From Streptomyces sulfonofaciens (lineage in GTDB: Bacteria; Actinomycetota; Actinomycetes; Streptomycetales; Streptomycetaceae): a stretch of 64,000 nucleotides of DNA. The first letter of the stretch is position 1. Each line of letters begins with the position of its first letter. A program made the translations under genes and the position numbers. Below the pieces are notes generated by a model. The model was not told where the DNA came from. It searched no databases and saw nothing but the letters and a program-made list of their open reading frames with translations. The stretch spans positions 1 through 64,000 of the forward strand of contig NZ_BNCD01000030.1 of assembly GCF_014656295.1 (NCBI RefSeq), read 5' to 3'. This document shows positions 9,775-18,530 of the stretch, one piece after another.

Positions 9775-10458
9775 ATGGTGCAGAAGGCCAAGATCCTCCT
9801 GGTCGATGACCGGCCGGAGAATCTGCTGGCGCTGGAGGCCATCCTCTCTGCGCTCGATCAGACGCTGGTGCGGGCATCGTCCGGGGAGGAAGCGCTCAAG
9901 GCACTGCTCACGGACGACTTCGCGGTGATCCTGCTGGACGTCCAGATGCCGGGCATGGACGGTTTCGAGACGGCTGCGCACATCAAGCGCCGCGAGCGCA
10001 CCCGCGACATCCCGATCATCTTCCTCACCGCCATCAACCACGGCCCGCACCACACCTTCCGCGGCTACGCGGCGGGCGCCGTGGATTACATTTCGAAACC
10101 CTTCGACCCGTGGGTGCTGCGCGCCAAGGTCTCGGTGTTCGTCGAGCTGTACATGAAGAACTGCCAGCTCCGCGAGCAGGCGTCCCTGCTCCGCCTCCAA
10201 CTGGAAGGCAGCGGCAAGTCGCCCGTCGGGGACGCGAAGGAGCCGGTCGGCCTGCTCGCCGAGCTCTCCGCCCGGCTCGCGGCCGTCGAGGAGCAGGCCG
10301 AGGCCCTGTCGAAGCAGCTCGACGACGACTCGGCGGACGCCTCCGCGGTGGCCACCGCCGCGCACCTGGAGCGCAAGCTCTCCGGCCTGCGCAGGGCCCT
10401 CGACGCCCTGGAGCCCGGCGCGGGGAGCGGCGCCCCGTCCCTGCCCTCGCAGAGCTGA
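9775..10458 (+). CDS. osaB: OsaB response regulator with coiled-coil output
   Basis: The 227-residue protein has a receiver domain (about residues 1-125) containing ILLVDDRPENLLALE at the acidic pocket, phospho-Asp in VILLDVQMPGMDG, and Lys in YISKPFD. A helical tail rich in Leu, Glu, Ala and Gln (about 125-210) looks like a coiled coil. No helix-turn-helix output domain is seen, so it probably acts through protein contacts. In S. coelicolor OsaB is the partner of OsaA and is needed for growth under high osmolarity. Two starts are plausible: ATG 9775 (GAGGAGGG upstream) and ATG 9751 (GGGGAGG upstream); 9775 is preferred because the receiver fold begins there. It lies 287 bp after osaA, room enough for its own promoter. 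Confidence 0.88.
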   Translation: MVQKAKILLVDDRPENLLALEAILSALDQTLVRASSGEEALKALLTDDFAVILLDVQMPGMDGFETAAHIKRRERTRDIPIIFLTAINHGPHHTFRGYAAGAVDYISKPFDPWVLRAKVSVFVELYMKNCQLREQASLLRLQLEGSGKSPVGDAKEPVGLLAELSARLAAVEEQAEALSKQLDDDSADASAVATAAHLERKLSGLRRALDALEPGAGSGAPSLPSQS

Positions 10459-10693
10459 GCATCCGGAGCGCGGTGCCGGCCCCCGGTCGGCGCCCGCCTC
10501 CATCCGGCCGGCGCCCCTCCCTCGGTGCCACCGGGCCCATCCCGCGCTCCGCCGGCCCGTACCCCGTGCGGGCCCTGAGGCCGCCGCGCCTCGATGACAC
10601 CGCGTCAGGCAGGCGCGGCCTTCGAGACGACACGATCGGGTGAAGAAGTGGGCACACGTGTCCACTGGGGCCCACGGCGGTAACCTCACCCCC

Positions 10694-13498
10694 ATGGCCC
10701 CACGTCAGTCCGCAGCCAAGAAGACGCCCGCGAAGAAGGCGGCCGCGCCGGCGAAGGGCACGGCGAAGAAGGCCGCGGCGGGCGCGGTCAGGAAGGGCCC
10801 GGCGAGGAAGGCACCCGCCCGCAGGCCGCCGGCGAAGAAGGCCGCGGCCAGGAAGCCCGCCCCCCGACCGGCACCGAGCCCCACCGCGGGCGTCTACCGC
10901 ATGGTGCGCGCCCTATGGCTGGGCGCCGCCCACACCGTCGGCGCCCTCTTCCGCGGCGTGGGGCGCGGCGCCAGGGGCCTCGACCCGGCGCACCGCAAGG
11001 ACGGCCTCGCCCTGCTGCTGCTGGGTATCGCACTGATCGTTGCCGGCGGCACCTGGTCGAGTCTGGACGGCCCCGTCGGCGACCTGGTCGAGTTGCTGGT
11101 CACCGGCGCCTTCGGCCGCCTCGACCTGCTGGTGCCGATCCTGCTCGGCGTCGTCGCCATCCGGCTGATCCGCCACCCCGAGCGTCCCGAGGCCAACGGC
11201 CGTATCGTGATCGGGCTCTCCGCCCTGGTCATCGGCATCCTCGGACAGGTGCACATCGCCTGCGGCGCGCCCGCGCGCAGCGACGGCATGCAGGGCATCA
11301 GGGACGCCGGCGGCCTCATCGGCTGGGCCGCGGCCACCCCGCTGACGTACGCGCTCACCGACGTCCTGGCCGTACCGCTGCTGGTGCTGCTCACCGTCTT
11401 CGGCCTGCTCGTGGTCACCGCCACCCCCGTGAACGCCATCCCGCAGCGGCTGCGGCTGCTCGGCACCAGGCTCGGCCTCATCCACCCGGAGTTCGAGGAG
11501 GGCGCCGAGGAAGCCGTGTACGACGGCGACGACGCCCGCTACGAGGACCAGTGGCGCGAGGCACTGCCCCGCTCCCGGCGCCGCGGCTCCGCCGAGCCCT
11601 ACGACCACGACCGGGCGGAGGAGCAGGCGCTCTCCAAGCGCCGCAGGCCGCGCAGGGCCGGCGCCGCGGCCGACGCGGAGAATGCGGCAGGCGCGGCCCG
11701 GCAGGCCGGCACGGGGCGGTCCCCGGACCCCGTGGACGTGGCCGCGGCGGCCGCAGCCGCCCTCGACGGCGCCGTGCTGCACGGCATGCCGCCCTCCCCG
11801 CTGGTGGCCGACCTCACCCAGGGCGTCACCGCCGACCAGCGGCCCGGACAGCGAACCGAGGTGCCCGCGGCCCGCGCCCGGCTCACCAAGTCCGACCCGG
11901 CCGGGCAGAACGCCCCGCAGGGCCCGCCGGCCGGCTCCGGGGCGGTGCCCGATCTGACCAAGTCCGCCCCCGAGGCGCCCCGCGAGCTGCCCGCGCGCGC
12001 CGAGCAACTCCAGCTTTCCGGTGACATCACCTACGCACTGCCCTCGCTGGACCTCCTGGAGCGCGGCGGCCCCGGCAAGGCGCGCAGCGCCGCCAACGAC
12101 GCGGTGGTCGCCTCCCTCACCACCGTCTTCACCGAGTTCAAGGTCGACGCCAGCGTCACCGGCTTCACCCGGGGCCCCACGGTCACCCGCTACGAGGTCG
12201 AACTCGGCCCGGCGGTCAAGGTCGAGCGCATCACGGCACTCACCAAGAACATCGCCTACGCGGTCGCGAGCCCCGACGTACGCATCATCAGCCCCATCCC
12301 CGGGAAGTCCGCGGTTGGCATCGAAATCCCCAACACCGACCGCGAGATGGTCAACCTGGGCGACGTCCTGCGCCTCGCCGACGCCGCCGAGGACGACCAC
12401 CCCATGCTGGTGGCGCTCGGCAAGGACGTCGAAGGCGGCTATGTGATGGCGAACCTCGCCAAGATGCCGCACGTCCTGGTCGCGGGCGCCACCGGCTCCG
12501 GCAAGTCGTCCTGCATCAACTGCCTGATCACGTCGATCATGATGCGTGCGACGCCCGAGGACGTCCGCATGGTGCTGGTCGACCCCAAGCGCGTGGAACT
12601 CACCGCCTACGAGGGCATTCCCCACCTGATCACACCGATCATCACCAATCCCAAGCGGGCCGCGGAAGCACTCCAGTGGGTCGTGCGGGAGATGGACCTG
12701 CGCTACGACGACCTCGCCGCCTACGGCTACCGCCACATCGACGACTTCAACCAGGCTGTGCGCAGCGGCAAGGTGACGCCTCCGGAAGGCAGCGAGCGCG
12801 ACCTCCAGCCGTACCCGTACCTGCTGGTGATCGTCGACGAGCTGGCCGACCTGATGATGGTCGCGCCCAGGGACGTGGAGGACGCCATCGTGCGCATCAC
12901 CCAGCTCGCCCGTGCGGCCGGCATCCACCTGGTGCTCGCCACCCAGCGGCCCTCGGTGGACGTCGTCACGGGCCTGATCAAGGCGAACGTCCCCTCCCGG
13001 CTCGCCTTCGCCACCTCCTCGCTCGCCGACAGCCGCGTCATCCTCGACCAGCCCGGTGCGGAGAAGCTGATCGGCAAGGGCGACGGGCTCTTCCTTCCGA
13101 TGGGGTCCAGCAAACCCGTGCGCATGCAGGGCGCCTTCATCACCGAGGAAGAGGTCGCGCAGGTCGTCCAGCACTGCAAGGACCAGATGGCGCCGGTCTT
13201 CCGGGACGACGTCACCGTCGGTTCCAAGCAGAAGAAGGAGATCGACGAGGACATCGGCGATGACCTCGACCTGCTCTGCCAGGCCGCAGAACTCGTCGTC
13301 TCCACGCAGTTCGGCTCCACCTCCATGCTCCAGCGCAAGCTGCGGGTGGGCTTCGCCAAGGCCGGGCGGCTGATGGACCTGATGGAGTCACGGAACATCG
13401 TCGGGCCCAGCGAGGGGTCCAAGGCGCGTGACGTTCTTGTGAAGGCCGACGAGCTGGATGGAGTGCTCGCCGTGATCCGCGGGGAGGCTCAGTCCTAG
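10694..13498 (+). CDS. ftsK: DNA translocase FtsK
   Basis: The 934-residue septal DNA pump clears chromosomes from closing septa, in Streptomyces mainly during spore formation. The first 55 or so residues are Lys/Ala/Pro-rich, with repeats such as KKTPAKKAAAPAK that resemble a histone H1 tail. About four transmembrane segments follow (about 95-265, including LALLLLGIALIVAGGTW), then a variable linker (about 270-440). The RecA-type motor has Walker A GATGSGKSS (about residue 597) and Walker B LLVIVDELADLMM. The C-terminal gamma winged-helix domain (about 865-934) contains ISTQFGSTSMLQRKLRVGF-like sequence (here VSTQFGSTSMLQRKLRVGF), which recognises KOPS-type guide sites. The ATG at 10694 is chosen; an upstream in-frame ATG at 10640 adds 18 residues with no better ribosome site. 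Confidence 0.95.
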   Translation: MAPRQSAAKKTPAKKAAAPAKGTAKKAAAGAVRKGPARKAPARRPPAKKAAARKPAPRPAPSPTAGVYRMVRALWLGAAHTVGALFRGVGRGARGLDPAHRKDGLALLLLGIALIVAGGTWSSLDGPVGDLVELLVTGAFGRLDLLVPILLGVVAIRLIRHPERPEANGRIVIGLSALVIGILGQVHIACGAPARSDGMQGIRDAGGLIGWAAATPLTYALTDVLAVPLLVLLTVFGLLVVTATPVNAIPQRLRLLGTRLGLIHPEFEEGAEEAVYDGDDARYEDQWREALPRSRRRGSAEPYDHDRAEEQALSKRRRPRRAGAAADAENAAGAARQAGTGRSPDPVDVAAAAAAALDGAVLHGMPPSPLVADLTQGVTADQRPGQRTEVPAARARLTKSDPAGQNAPQGPPAGSGAVPDLTKSAPEAPRELPARAEQLQLSGDITYALPSLDLLERGGPGKARSAANDAVVASLTTVFTEFKVDASVTGFTRGPTVTRYEVELGPAVKVERITALTKNIAYAVASPDVRIISPIPGKSAVGIEIPNTDREMVNLGDVLRLADAAEDDHPMLVALGKDVEGGYVMANLAKMPHVLVAGATGSGKSSCINCLITSIMMRATPEDVRMVLVDPKRVELTAYEGIPHLITPIITNPKRAAEALQWVVREMDLRYDDLAAYGYRHIDDFNQAVRSGKVTPPEGSERDLQPYPYLLVIVDELADLMMVAPRDVEDAIVRITQLARAAGIHLVLATQRPSVDVVTGLIKANVPSRLAFATSSLADSRVILDQPGAEKLIGKGDGLFLPMGSSKPVRMQGAFITEEEVAQVVQHCKDQMAPVFRDDVTVGSKQKKEIDEDIGDDLDLLCQAAELVVSTQFGSTSMLQRKLRVGFAKAGRLMDLMESRNIVGPSEGSKARDVLVKADELDGVLAVIRGEAQS

Positions 13499-13886
13499 GG
13501 AGCGAGACCCGCGCTCGCGACGGACGGCGGGTCGCACACGGCGGATGAGTCGGCGCACGTGCGACGCGCACCCGTGCGGCCGGCCCAAGCCGCGACGCCC
13601 TCACCGCGCCCTGGGAAGGGACCGGTGGTGTGCATGGGGAAGCAGGTCCGAAAACTACTCAGGAGTGCCCGGCAGAGCCGTGCGCCCACCGTGGCGCCCG
13701 GGGCCTGGGGCAACCGTTTCGCTTCGGCATACGTCAAGTTGGAGGGAAGCGCATCGCCGGCTTCCCCCATCGGGGAAAAGCCCCATCCGGATAGCGTATA
13801 AAACCCCTTCTCCCGGTTGCCCCGCCCTTTTGCACCCCCAATAGACTGAACCCCCAGCAGGTGGCTCACGCTCGAAAGGCGCCCCC
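13499..13886. other. Intergenic region ftsK to rodZ-like gene
   Basis: No supportable gene is seen in these 388 bp. Short open frames exist on both strands but have no ribosome sites or recognisable products. Features seen are an imperfect inverted repeat GGGAAGC/GCTTCCC near 13753-13775 and an AT-richer patch around 13796-13802. A loose promoter-like pair, TTGCCC (13817-13822) and TAGACT (13842-13847), has a 19-bp spacer and could serve the downstream gene. The promoter reading is weak. Confidence 0.35.
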
Positions 13887-14933
13887 GTGTCCATCGGCAA
13901 CTCCCCTGAAACTGACCGCCCCTCGGCGGAAGAAGACCGTCCAGTGGCTGAAAATGACCGTATGTCGAACGACGAGGACCGCCGGTCGGAAGGCGGCGGG
14001 CGTTCGGCCTCCGCACCCGACCGCAGGTCGCCGGGCGGCAGCCCGCCGACAGCCAAAGAGGTCCTCCTGTCGGACGACGACGAGGACCTCCTGACGGCCG
14101 GCGACGACATCCTGCCCGCCACCGGTGACGCCCTCCTGCCGGACGACGACTCCCTGGCGATCGGCCGCGCCCTCCAGCGCGCCCGGCTCGACGCCGGACT
14201 GACCGTCGACGACATCAGTACCGCCACCCGGGTCCGCATCCCGATCGTGCACGCGATCGAGCAGGACGACTTCAGCCGGTGCGGCGGCGACGTCTACGCC
14301 AAGGGCCACATCAGGGCCCTCGCCCGCGCCGTCGGCCTCGACCCCGAACCGCTGGTCGAGCGGTACGACGCCGAGTACGGCAGCCGGGACGCACCGACGC
14401 CCGCCACCCCGCTCTTCGAGGCCGAGCGGATCAGGCCGGACCGCCGCAGTCCCAACTGGACGGCCGCCATGGTCGCCGCGATCGTGGCCGTCATCGGATT
14501 CGTCGGCTTCACGCTCTTCCACGGCAACGCCCCCGCCGGCGGATCCAGGACGCAGGCCGCCGAGGGTGCGAACCCGGCCGCCAGCAAACCCGCGGCCAAG
14601 CCCCACCACACCCCCGAGCCCGACGCACCCAAGCCCGATCCCTCCGGCAGTGCGATCGCCGCCGCCCCGCACGACAAGGTGACGGTACTGGTGAACGCCG
14701 CGGACGGCCGTAGCTGGATCTCGGCCAAGGACCACAACGGCCAACTGCTCTTCGACGGCCTCCTGAAGAAGGGCGAGCAGAAGACCTTCCAGGACAGCCA
14801 GAAGATCGACCTGATCCTCGGTGACGCCGGTTCCATCCAGCTCTTCGTGAACGGCAAGAAGATCGACAACCAGTTCCGCCCCGGTCAGGTGCAGCGCCTT
14901 TCGTACACCAAGGGCGATCCCGAGGTCGGCTGA
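13887..14933 (+). CDS. RodZ-like membrane protein (HTH_25 and DUF4115)
   Basis: The 348-residue protein starts with an acidic, disordered region (1-95). A cytoplasmic Cro/CI-like helix-turn-helix of RodZ type follows (about 96-165; LQRARLDAGLTVDDISTATR and KGHIRALARAVGLDP). Then come one transmembrane helix (about 193-213; MVAAIVAVIGFVGFTLF), a Pro/Ala-rich external linker and a small C-terminal beta domain (about 265-345) of the DUF4115 kind. This architecture is that of RodZ, which links MreB and the elongation machinery in rods; its role in apically growing Streptomyces is less clear. GTG start with GAAAGG upstream. It lies between ftsK and rimO as in other streptomycetes. Confidence 0.85.
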   Translation: MSIGNSPETDRPSAEEDRPVAENDRMSNDEDRRSEGGGRSASAPDRRSPGGSPPTAKEVLLSDDDEDLLTAGDDILPATGDALLPDDDSLAIGRALQRARLDAGLTVDDISTATRVRIPIVHAIEQDDFSRCGGDVYAKGHIRALARAVGLDPEPLVERYDAEYGSRDAPTPATPLFEAERIRPDRRSPNWTAAMVAAIVAVIGFVGFTLFHGNAPAGGSRTQAAEGANPAASKPAAKPHHTPEPDAPKPDPSGSAIAAAPHDKVTVLVNAADGRSWISAKDHNGQLLFDGLLKKGEQKTFQDSQKIDLILGDAGSIQLFVNGKKIDNQFRPGQVQRLSYTKGDPEVG

Positions 14934-15003
14934 GCAGCGGGTTCCACGGGGCCCGGGCGCCCTGGGGGCCGGTGCTGCCGGTGCGACGAAGTAGTCTGAG
15001 CGC

Positions 15004-16602
15004 ATGCCTGAACGCCGTACCGTCGCTCTCGTCACACTCGGCTGCGCCCGTAACGAGGTGGACTCGGAGGAGCTTGCAGGCCGCTTGGAGGCGGACGGCT
15101 GGCAGCTCGTCGAGGACGCCGAGCAAGCGGATGTCGCCGTCGTCAACACCTGTGGTTTCGTGGAGGCCGCCAAGAAGGACTCCGTCGACGCGCTCCTCGA
15201 AGCCCATGACCTGAAGGAGCGGGGCAGGACCCAGGCCGTCGTCGCCGTCGGCTGCATGGCCGAGCGGTACGGCAAGGAGCTCGCCGAGGCCCTCCCGGAA
15301 GCGGACGGCGTCCTCGGTTTCGACGACTACGCGGATATCTCCGACCGTCTGACGACCATCCTCGGCGGCGGCATCCACGCCTCCCACACCCCGCGTGACC
15401 GGCGCAGGCTGCTCCCGGTCAGCCCGGTGGAGCGCCAGCGGGCGGGCACGGGTGTGGCCCTGCCGGGACACGGGCCGGCGGCCGCCCCGAAGACCTCACC
15501 GGGGTCGGCCGCCGCCGTGCGTGACGACGCCGCACAGCCGGAGCAGACCGGGCAGCAGGCCGCGGACGGGGCCCCCGCGGACCTCCCCCCGGGCCTTGCC
15601 CCGGCCTCCGGTCCCCGGGCGCCGCTGCGGCGCAGACTCGACGGCTCACCCGTCGCCTCGGTCAAGCTCGCCTCCGGCTGCGACCGCCGCTGCACCTTCT
15701 GCGCCATCCCCTCCTTCCGCGGCTCCTTCATCTCCCGGCGCCCCGCCGACGTCCTGACGGAGACCCGCTGGCTGGCCGAGCAGGGCGTCAAGGAGGTCAT
15801 GCTCGTCTCGGAGAACAACACCTCGTACGGCAAGGACCTCGGAGACCTGCGCCTCCTGGAGACCCTGCTGCCCGAGCTGGCCGCCGTGGACGGCATCGAG
15901 CGGGTGCGCGTCAGCTACCTCCAGCCCGCCGAGATGCGCCCCGGTCTGATCGACGTGCTGACGTCGACGGAGAAGGTCGCGCCGTACTTCGACCTCTCCT
16001 TCCAGCACTCCGCGCCCGGCGTGCTCCGCGCCATGCGGCGGTTCGGGGACACCGACCGGTTCCTCGAACTGCTCGACCGGATCCGCACCAAGGCGCCGCA
16101 GGCGGGCGTGCGGTCCAACTTCATCGTCGGCTTCCCCGGCGAGAGCGAGGCCGACCTCGCCGAGCTGGAGCGATTCCTCACCGGCGCGCGGCTGGATGCC
16201 ATCGGTGTGTTCGGGTACTCCGACGAGGACGGCACGGAAGCCGCCGGCTTCGACGGCAAGCTCGGGGAGGACGAGGTGGCCGAACGCCTTGCGCACGTCG
16301 CCCGCCTGGCCGACGAGCTCACCGCCCAGCGCGCCGAGGAGCGCCTCGGGGAGACCGTCGAGGTGCTCGTCGAGACGACCGGCTCCGCGGACGGCACCGA
16401 GCCGGCCACCGGCCGCGCCGCCCACCAGGCGCCGGAGACGGACGGTCAGGTCCTGTTCACCGGTGGCGAAGCCGCCGCGACGAACGGTACGGGGCCGGGC
16501 GTCGGCCGTATGGTCGTGGCCAAGGTGGTCAGCACCGAGGGGGTCGACCTGGTCGCCGAGGTCATCGACGGAGATATGTGTACCGAGGAGGCGGGCAGAT
16601 GA
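15004..16602 (+). CDS. rimO: Ribosomal protein uS12 methylthiotransferase RimO
   Basis: The 532-residue radical-SAM enzyme adds a methylthio group to an aspartate of ribosomal protein S12. The N-terminal UPF0004 domain carries cluster cysteines in TLGCARNEVDSEEL, VVNTCGFVE and AVGCMAERY. The radical-SAM triad is Cys226, Cys230 and Cys233 in CDRRCTFCAIPSFRG. A C-terminal TRAM domain follows. CDRRCTFCAIPSFRGSF is typical of RimO rather than MiaB, which is present separately at 45281. Family members are about 440-490 residues; the excess is a Pro/Ala-rich insertion (about residues 125-210) between the two domains and a Gly/Thr-rich stretch near the C-terminus. It overlaps pgsA by ATGA. Confidence 0.95.
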   Translation: MPERRTVALVTLGCARNEVDSEELAGRLEADGWQLVEDAEQADVAVVNTCGFVEAAKKDSVDALLEAHDLKERGRTQAVVAVGCMAERYGKELAEALPEADGVLGFDDYADISDRLTTILGGGIHASHTPRDRRRLLPVSPVERQRAGTGVALPGHGPAAAPKTSPGSAAAVRDDAAQPEQTGQQAADGAPADLPPGLAPASGPRAPLRRRLDGSPVASVKLASGCDRRCTFCAIPSFRGSFISRRPADVLTETRWLAEQGVKEVMLVSENNTSYGKDLGDLRLLETLLPELAAVDGIERVRVSYLQPAEMRPGLIDVLTSTEKVAPYFDLSFQHSAPGVLRAMRRFGDTDRFLELLDRIRTKAPQAGVRSNFIVGFPGESEADLAELERFLTGARLDAIGVFGYSDEDGTEAAGFDGKLGEDEVAERLAHVARLADELTAQRAEERLGETVEVLVETTGSADGTEPATGRAAHQAPETDGQVLFTGGEAAATNGTGPGVGRMVVAKVVSTEGVDLVAEVIDGDMCTEEAGR

Positions 16603-17522
16603 CCGGAGTCCCGGCATCCGCCGCGGGCGGTTCCGGCAGGCCGGCGCCCGGCGGCAAGCTGGGCGCTGCGGCCGTCAACCAGGCCAGCCTGTGGAACGTC
16701 GCCAATCTGCTCACGATGATCCGGCTGCTGCTGGTGCCGGGTTTCGTCGTCCTGATGCTGGCCGGCGGCGGATACGACCCCGCGTGGCGGTCGCTCGCCT
16801 GGGCGGCCTTCGCCATCGCCATGATCACGGACCTCTTCGACGGGCACCTGGCCCGTACGTACGACCTGGTCACCGACTTCGGCAAGATCGCCGACCCGAT
16901 CGCGGACAAGGCGATCATGGGAACGGCACTGGTCTGCCTGTCGGCGCTCGGTGATCTTCCCTGGTGGGTGACGTGCGTCATCCTCGGGCGTGAGCTCGGC
17001 ATCACCCTGCTCCGTTTCCTGGTGATCCGCTATGGAGTCATTCCGGCCAGTCGCGGCGGCAAGCTGAAGACGCTGTCGCAGGGCATCGCGGTCGGTATGT
17101 ACGTCCTCGCGCTGACCGGGCCCCTCGCCACGCTCAGGTTCTGGGTGATGGCCATCGCCGTGGCCCTCACCGTGCTGACCGGTCTGGACTATGTGAAACG
17201 CGCCATAGTGCTGCGCAGGCTCGGGCTGCGCGGGGAAGGGGACGCGCACGCGGCCGGGGCCGGGGCCGTGGTGGCGGATGCGGCTGTGGGTGCCGGTGCG
17301 ACGGGTGAGTCCGCTGAGGCCGGAGCCATCGGGGCGTCCGGAGCGATCGGTGGGTCCGGACAGCTCGGGGCGGCCGCCCAGCTCGGGGAGGTGGGCACGG
17401 CCGGTGCTCCTGGTGAGGCCGGTGTGTCCGGTGAGGCCGTGGCGGAGGTCGCCGCCGGCCGGCCGCACGGGAGCAACGAGCCGGTCGTGGGGGAGCGCCC
17501 CCGTGAGGAGCCGCCGCGATGA
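16599..17522 (+). CDS. pgsA: CDP-diacylglycerol-glycerol-3-phosphate 3-phosphatidyltransferase
   Basis: This 307-residue integral membrane enzyme makes phosphatidylglycerophosphate from CDP-diacylglycerol and glycerol-3-phosphate. The CDP-alcohol phosphotransferase motif is seen in order: DGHLAR, then DFGKIADPIAD, giving the pattern DG..AR..G...D...D. Several hydrophobic helices cover residues 25-205. The last 90 or so residues are a Gly/Ala/Glu/Ser-rich tail absent from most PgsA proteins (usually about 180-210 residues). ATG at 16599 with GAGGAGG upstream, overlapping the rimO stop; its own stop overlaps the cinA start. The three genes are likely translationally coupled. Confidence 0.92.
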   Translation: MTGVPASAAGGSGRPAPGGKLGAAAVNQASLWNVANLLTMIRLLLVPGFVVLMLAGGGYDPAWRSLAWAAFAIAMITDLFDGHLARTYDLVTDFGKIADPIADKAIMGTALVCLSALGDLPWWVTCVILGRELGITLLRFLVIRYGVIPASRGGKLKTLSQGIAVGMYVLALTGPLATLRFWVMAIAVALTVLTGLDYVKRAIVLRRLGLRGEGDAHAAGAGAVVADAAVGAGATGESAEAGAIGASGAIGGSGQLGAAAQLGEVGTAGAPGEAGVSGEAVAEVAAGRPHGSNEPVVGERPREEPPR

Positions 17523-18043
17523 CGCCCGGGGCGGAAGCGGCGATGCGCCTGTTGCTGGCGCGCGGTGAGACACTTGCCGTGGCGGAGTCGCTGACCGGTG
17601 GCCTGGTGGCCGCGGAGCTGACGGTCCTGCCCGGCGCCTCGAAGGTCTTCCGCGGTTCGGTGACCAGTTATGCGACGGACCTGAAGGAAAAGCTGCTGGA
17701 CGTGGACGGCTCCCTGCTTGCCGAGCGCGGTGCCGTGGACCCCGAGGTGGCGCTGCAGATGGCGCGGGGTGTGCGTGTCGCGCTCGCTGCCGACTGGGGC
17801 ATCGCCACCACCGGTGTCGCCGGCCCCGAACCCCAGGACGGACACCCGGTCGGTGAGGTGTTCGTCGCGGTCCGGGGGCCGCGGGGCGAGGAGAAAGTGG
17901 CGGAGCTGCGGTTGAACGGCCAGCGAGCGGAAATCCGTATGGAGAGTGTACGGAGCGTGCTCAAGCTGCTGCTCCAGCAGCTTTCCGGCGAACGGCCCGG
18001 GAACGACCGGGCACAGGATACGGAACAGAACGGGGGGACTTGA
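17519..18043 (+). CDS. pncC: CinA C-terminal-type nicotinamide-nucleotide amidase (PncC)
   Basis: The 174-residue protein corresponds to the stand-alone C-terminal domain of CinA. It has GETLAVAESLTGGLVAAEL at the N-terminus and WGIATTGVAGP in the core, as in PncC enzymes that deamidate nicotinamide mononucleotide for pyridine-nucleotide recycling. The N-terminal CinA (MoCF-like) domain is absent, which is normal for this subfamily. ATGA overlap with pgsA. A gap of 109 bp separates it from clgR. In many actinobacteria this gene precedes clgR. Confidence 0.9.
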   Translation: MTPGAEAAMRLLLARGETLAVAESLTGGLVAAELTVLPGASKVFRGSVTSYATDLKEKLLDVDGSLLAERGAVDPEVALQMARGVRVALAADWGIATTGVAGPEPQDGHPVGEVFVAVRGPRGEEKVAELRLNGQRAEIRMESVRSVLKLLLQQLSGERPGNDRAQDTEQNGGT

Positions 18044-18152
18044 TGTTTGCAGCCCTCAGTGAACACGACATCGCTCCCCGCACAGCCGCTGCGGGAGGCG
18101 GTACGGTGGGGCGTAACGGAAGCGGCTACACGGTCCGAGGAGGGAGCCACCG

Positions 18153-18530
18153 ATGATCCTGCTCCGTCGCCTGCTGGGTGACGTGCTGCGTCGGCAGCGC
18201 CAGCGCCAGGGCCGTACTCTGCGCGAAGTCTCCTCGTCCGCCCGAGTCTCGCTCGGCTATCTCTCCGAGGTGGAGCGGGGGCAGAAGGAGGCTTCCTCCG
18301 AGCTGCTCTCCGCGATCTGCGACGCGCTTGAGGTACGGATGTCCGAGCTCATGCACGAGGTGAGCGACGAACTCGCCCTCGCCGAGCTGGCGGAGTCGGC
18401 GGCTGCGACCGAGTCGGTGCCCGCACCGGCCGTACACCCCATGCTGAATTCGGTCTCGGTGACCGGCGTCCCACCGGAACGGGTGACGATCAAGGCACCC
18501 GCCGAGGCAGTGGACGTGGTGGCCGCGTGA
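18153..18530 (+). CDS. clgR: ClgR-type XRE regulator of Clp/Lon protease genes
   Basis: The 125-residue protein has an N-terminal XRE helix-turn-helix (about residues 5-65; RQGRTLREVSSSARVSLGYL and SEVERGQKEASSELL), very close to actinobacterial ClgR, which activates clpP1P2, clpC and, in Streptomyces, lon. The chain ends in VDVVAA: two C-terminal alanines, which in related Streptomyces regulators form a degradation tag for ClpP, giving feedback control. GAGGAGGGAGCC precedes the ATG. The position just after cinA/pncC is the conserved clgR location. The ClpP-tag reading is inference from the terminal residues. Confidence 0.9.
   Translation: MILLRRLLGDVLRRQRQRQGRTLREVSSSARVSLGYLSEVERGQKEASSELLSAICDALEVRMSELMHEVSDELALAELAESAAATESVPAPAVHPMLNSVSVTGVPPERVTIKAPAEAVDVVAA

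Noticed and set aside
13545..13844. Small genes between ftsK and the RodZ-like gene
   Set aside because: Several short overlapping frames exist, but none has a ribosome site, a recognisable product or a clear coding pattern.
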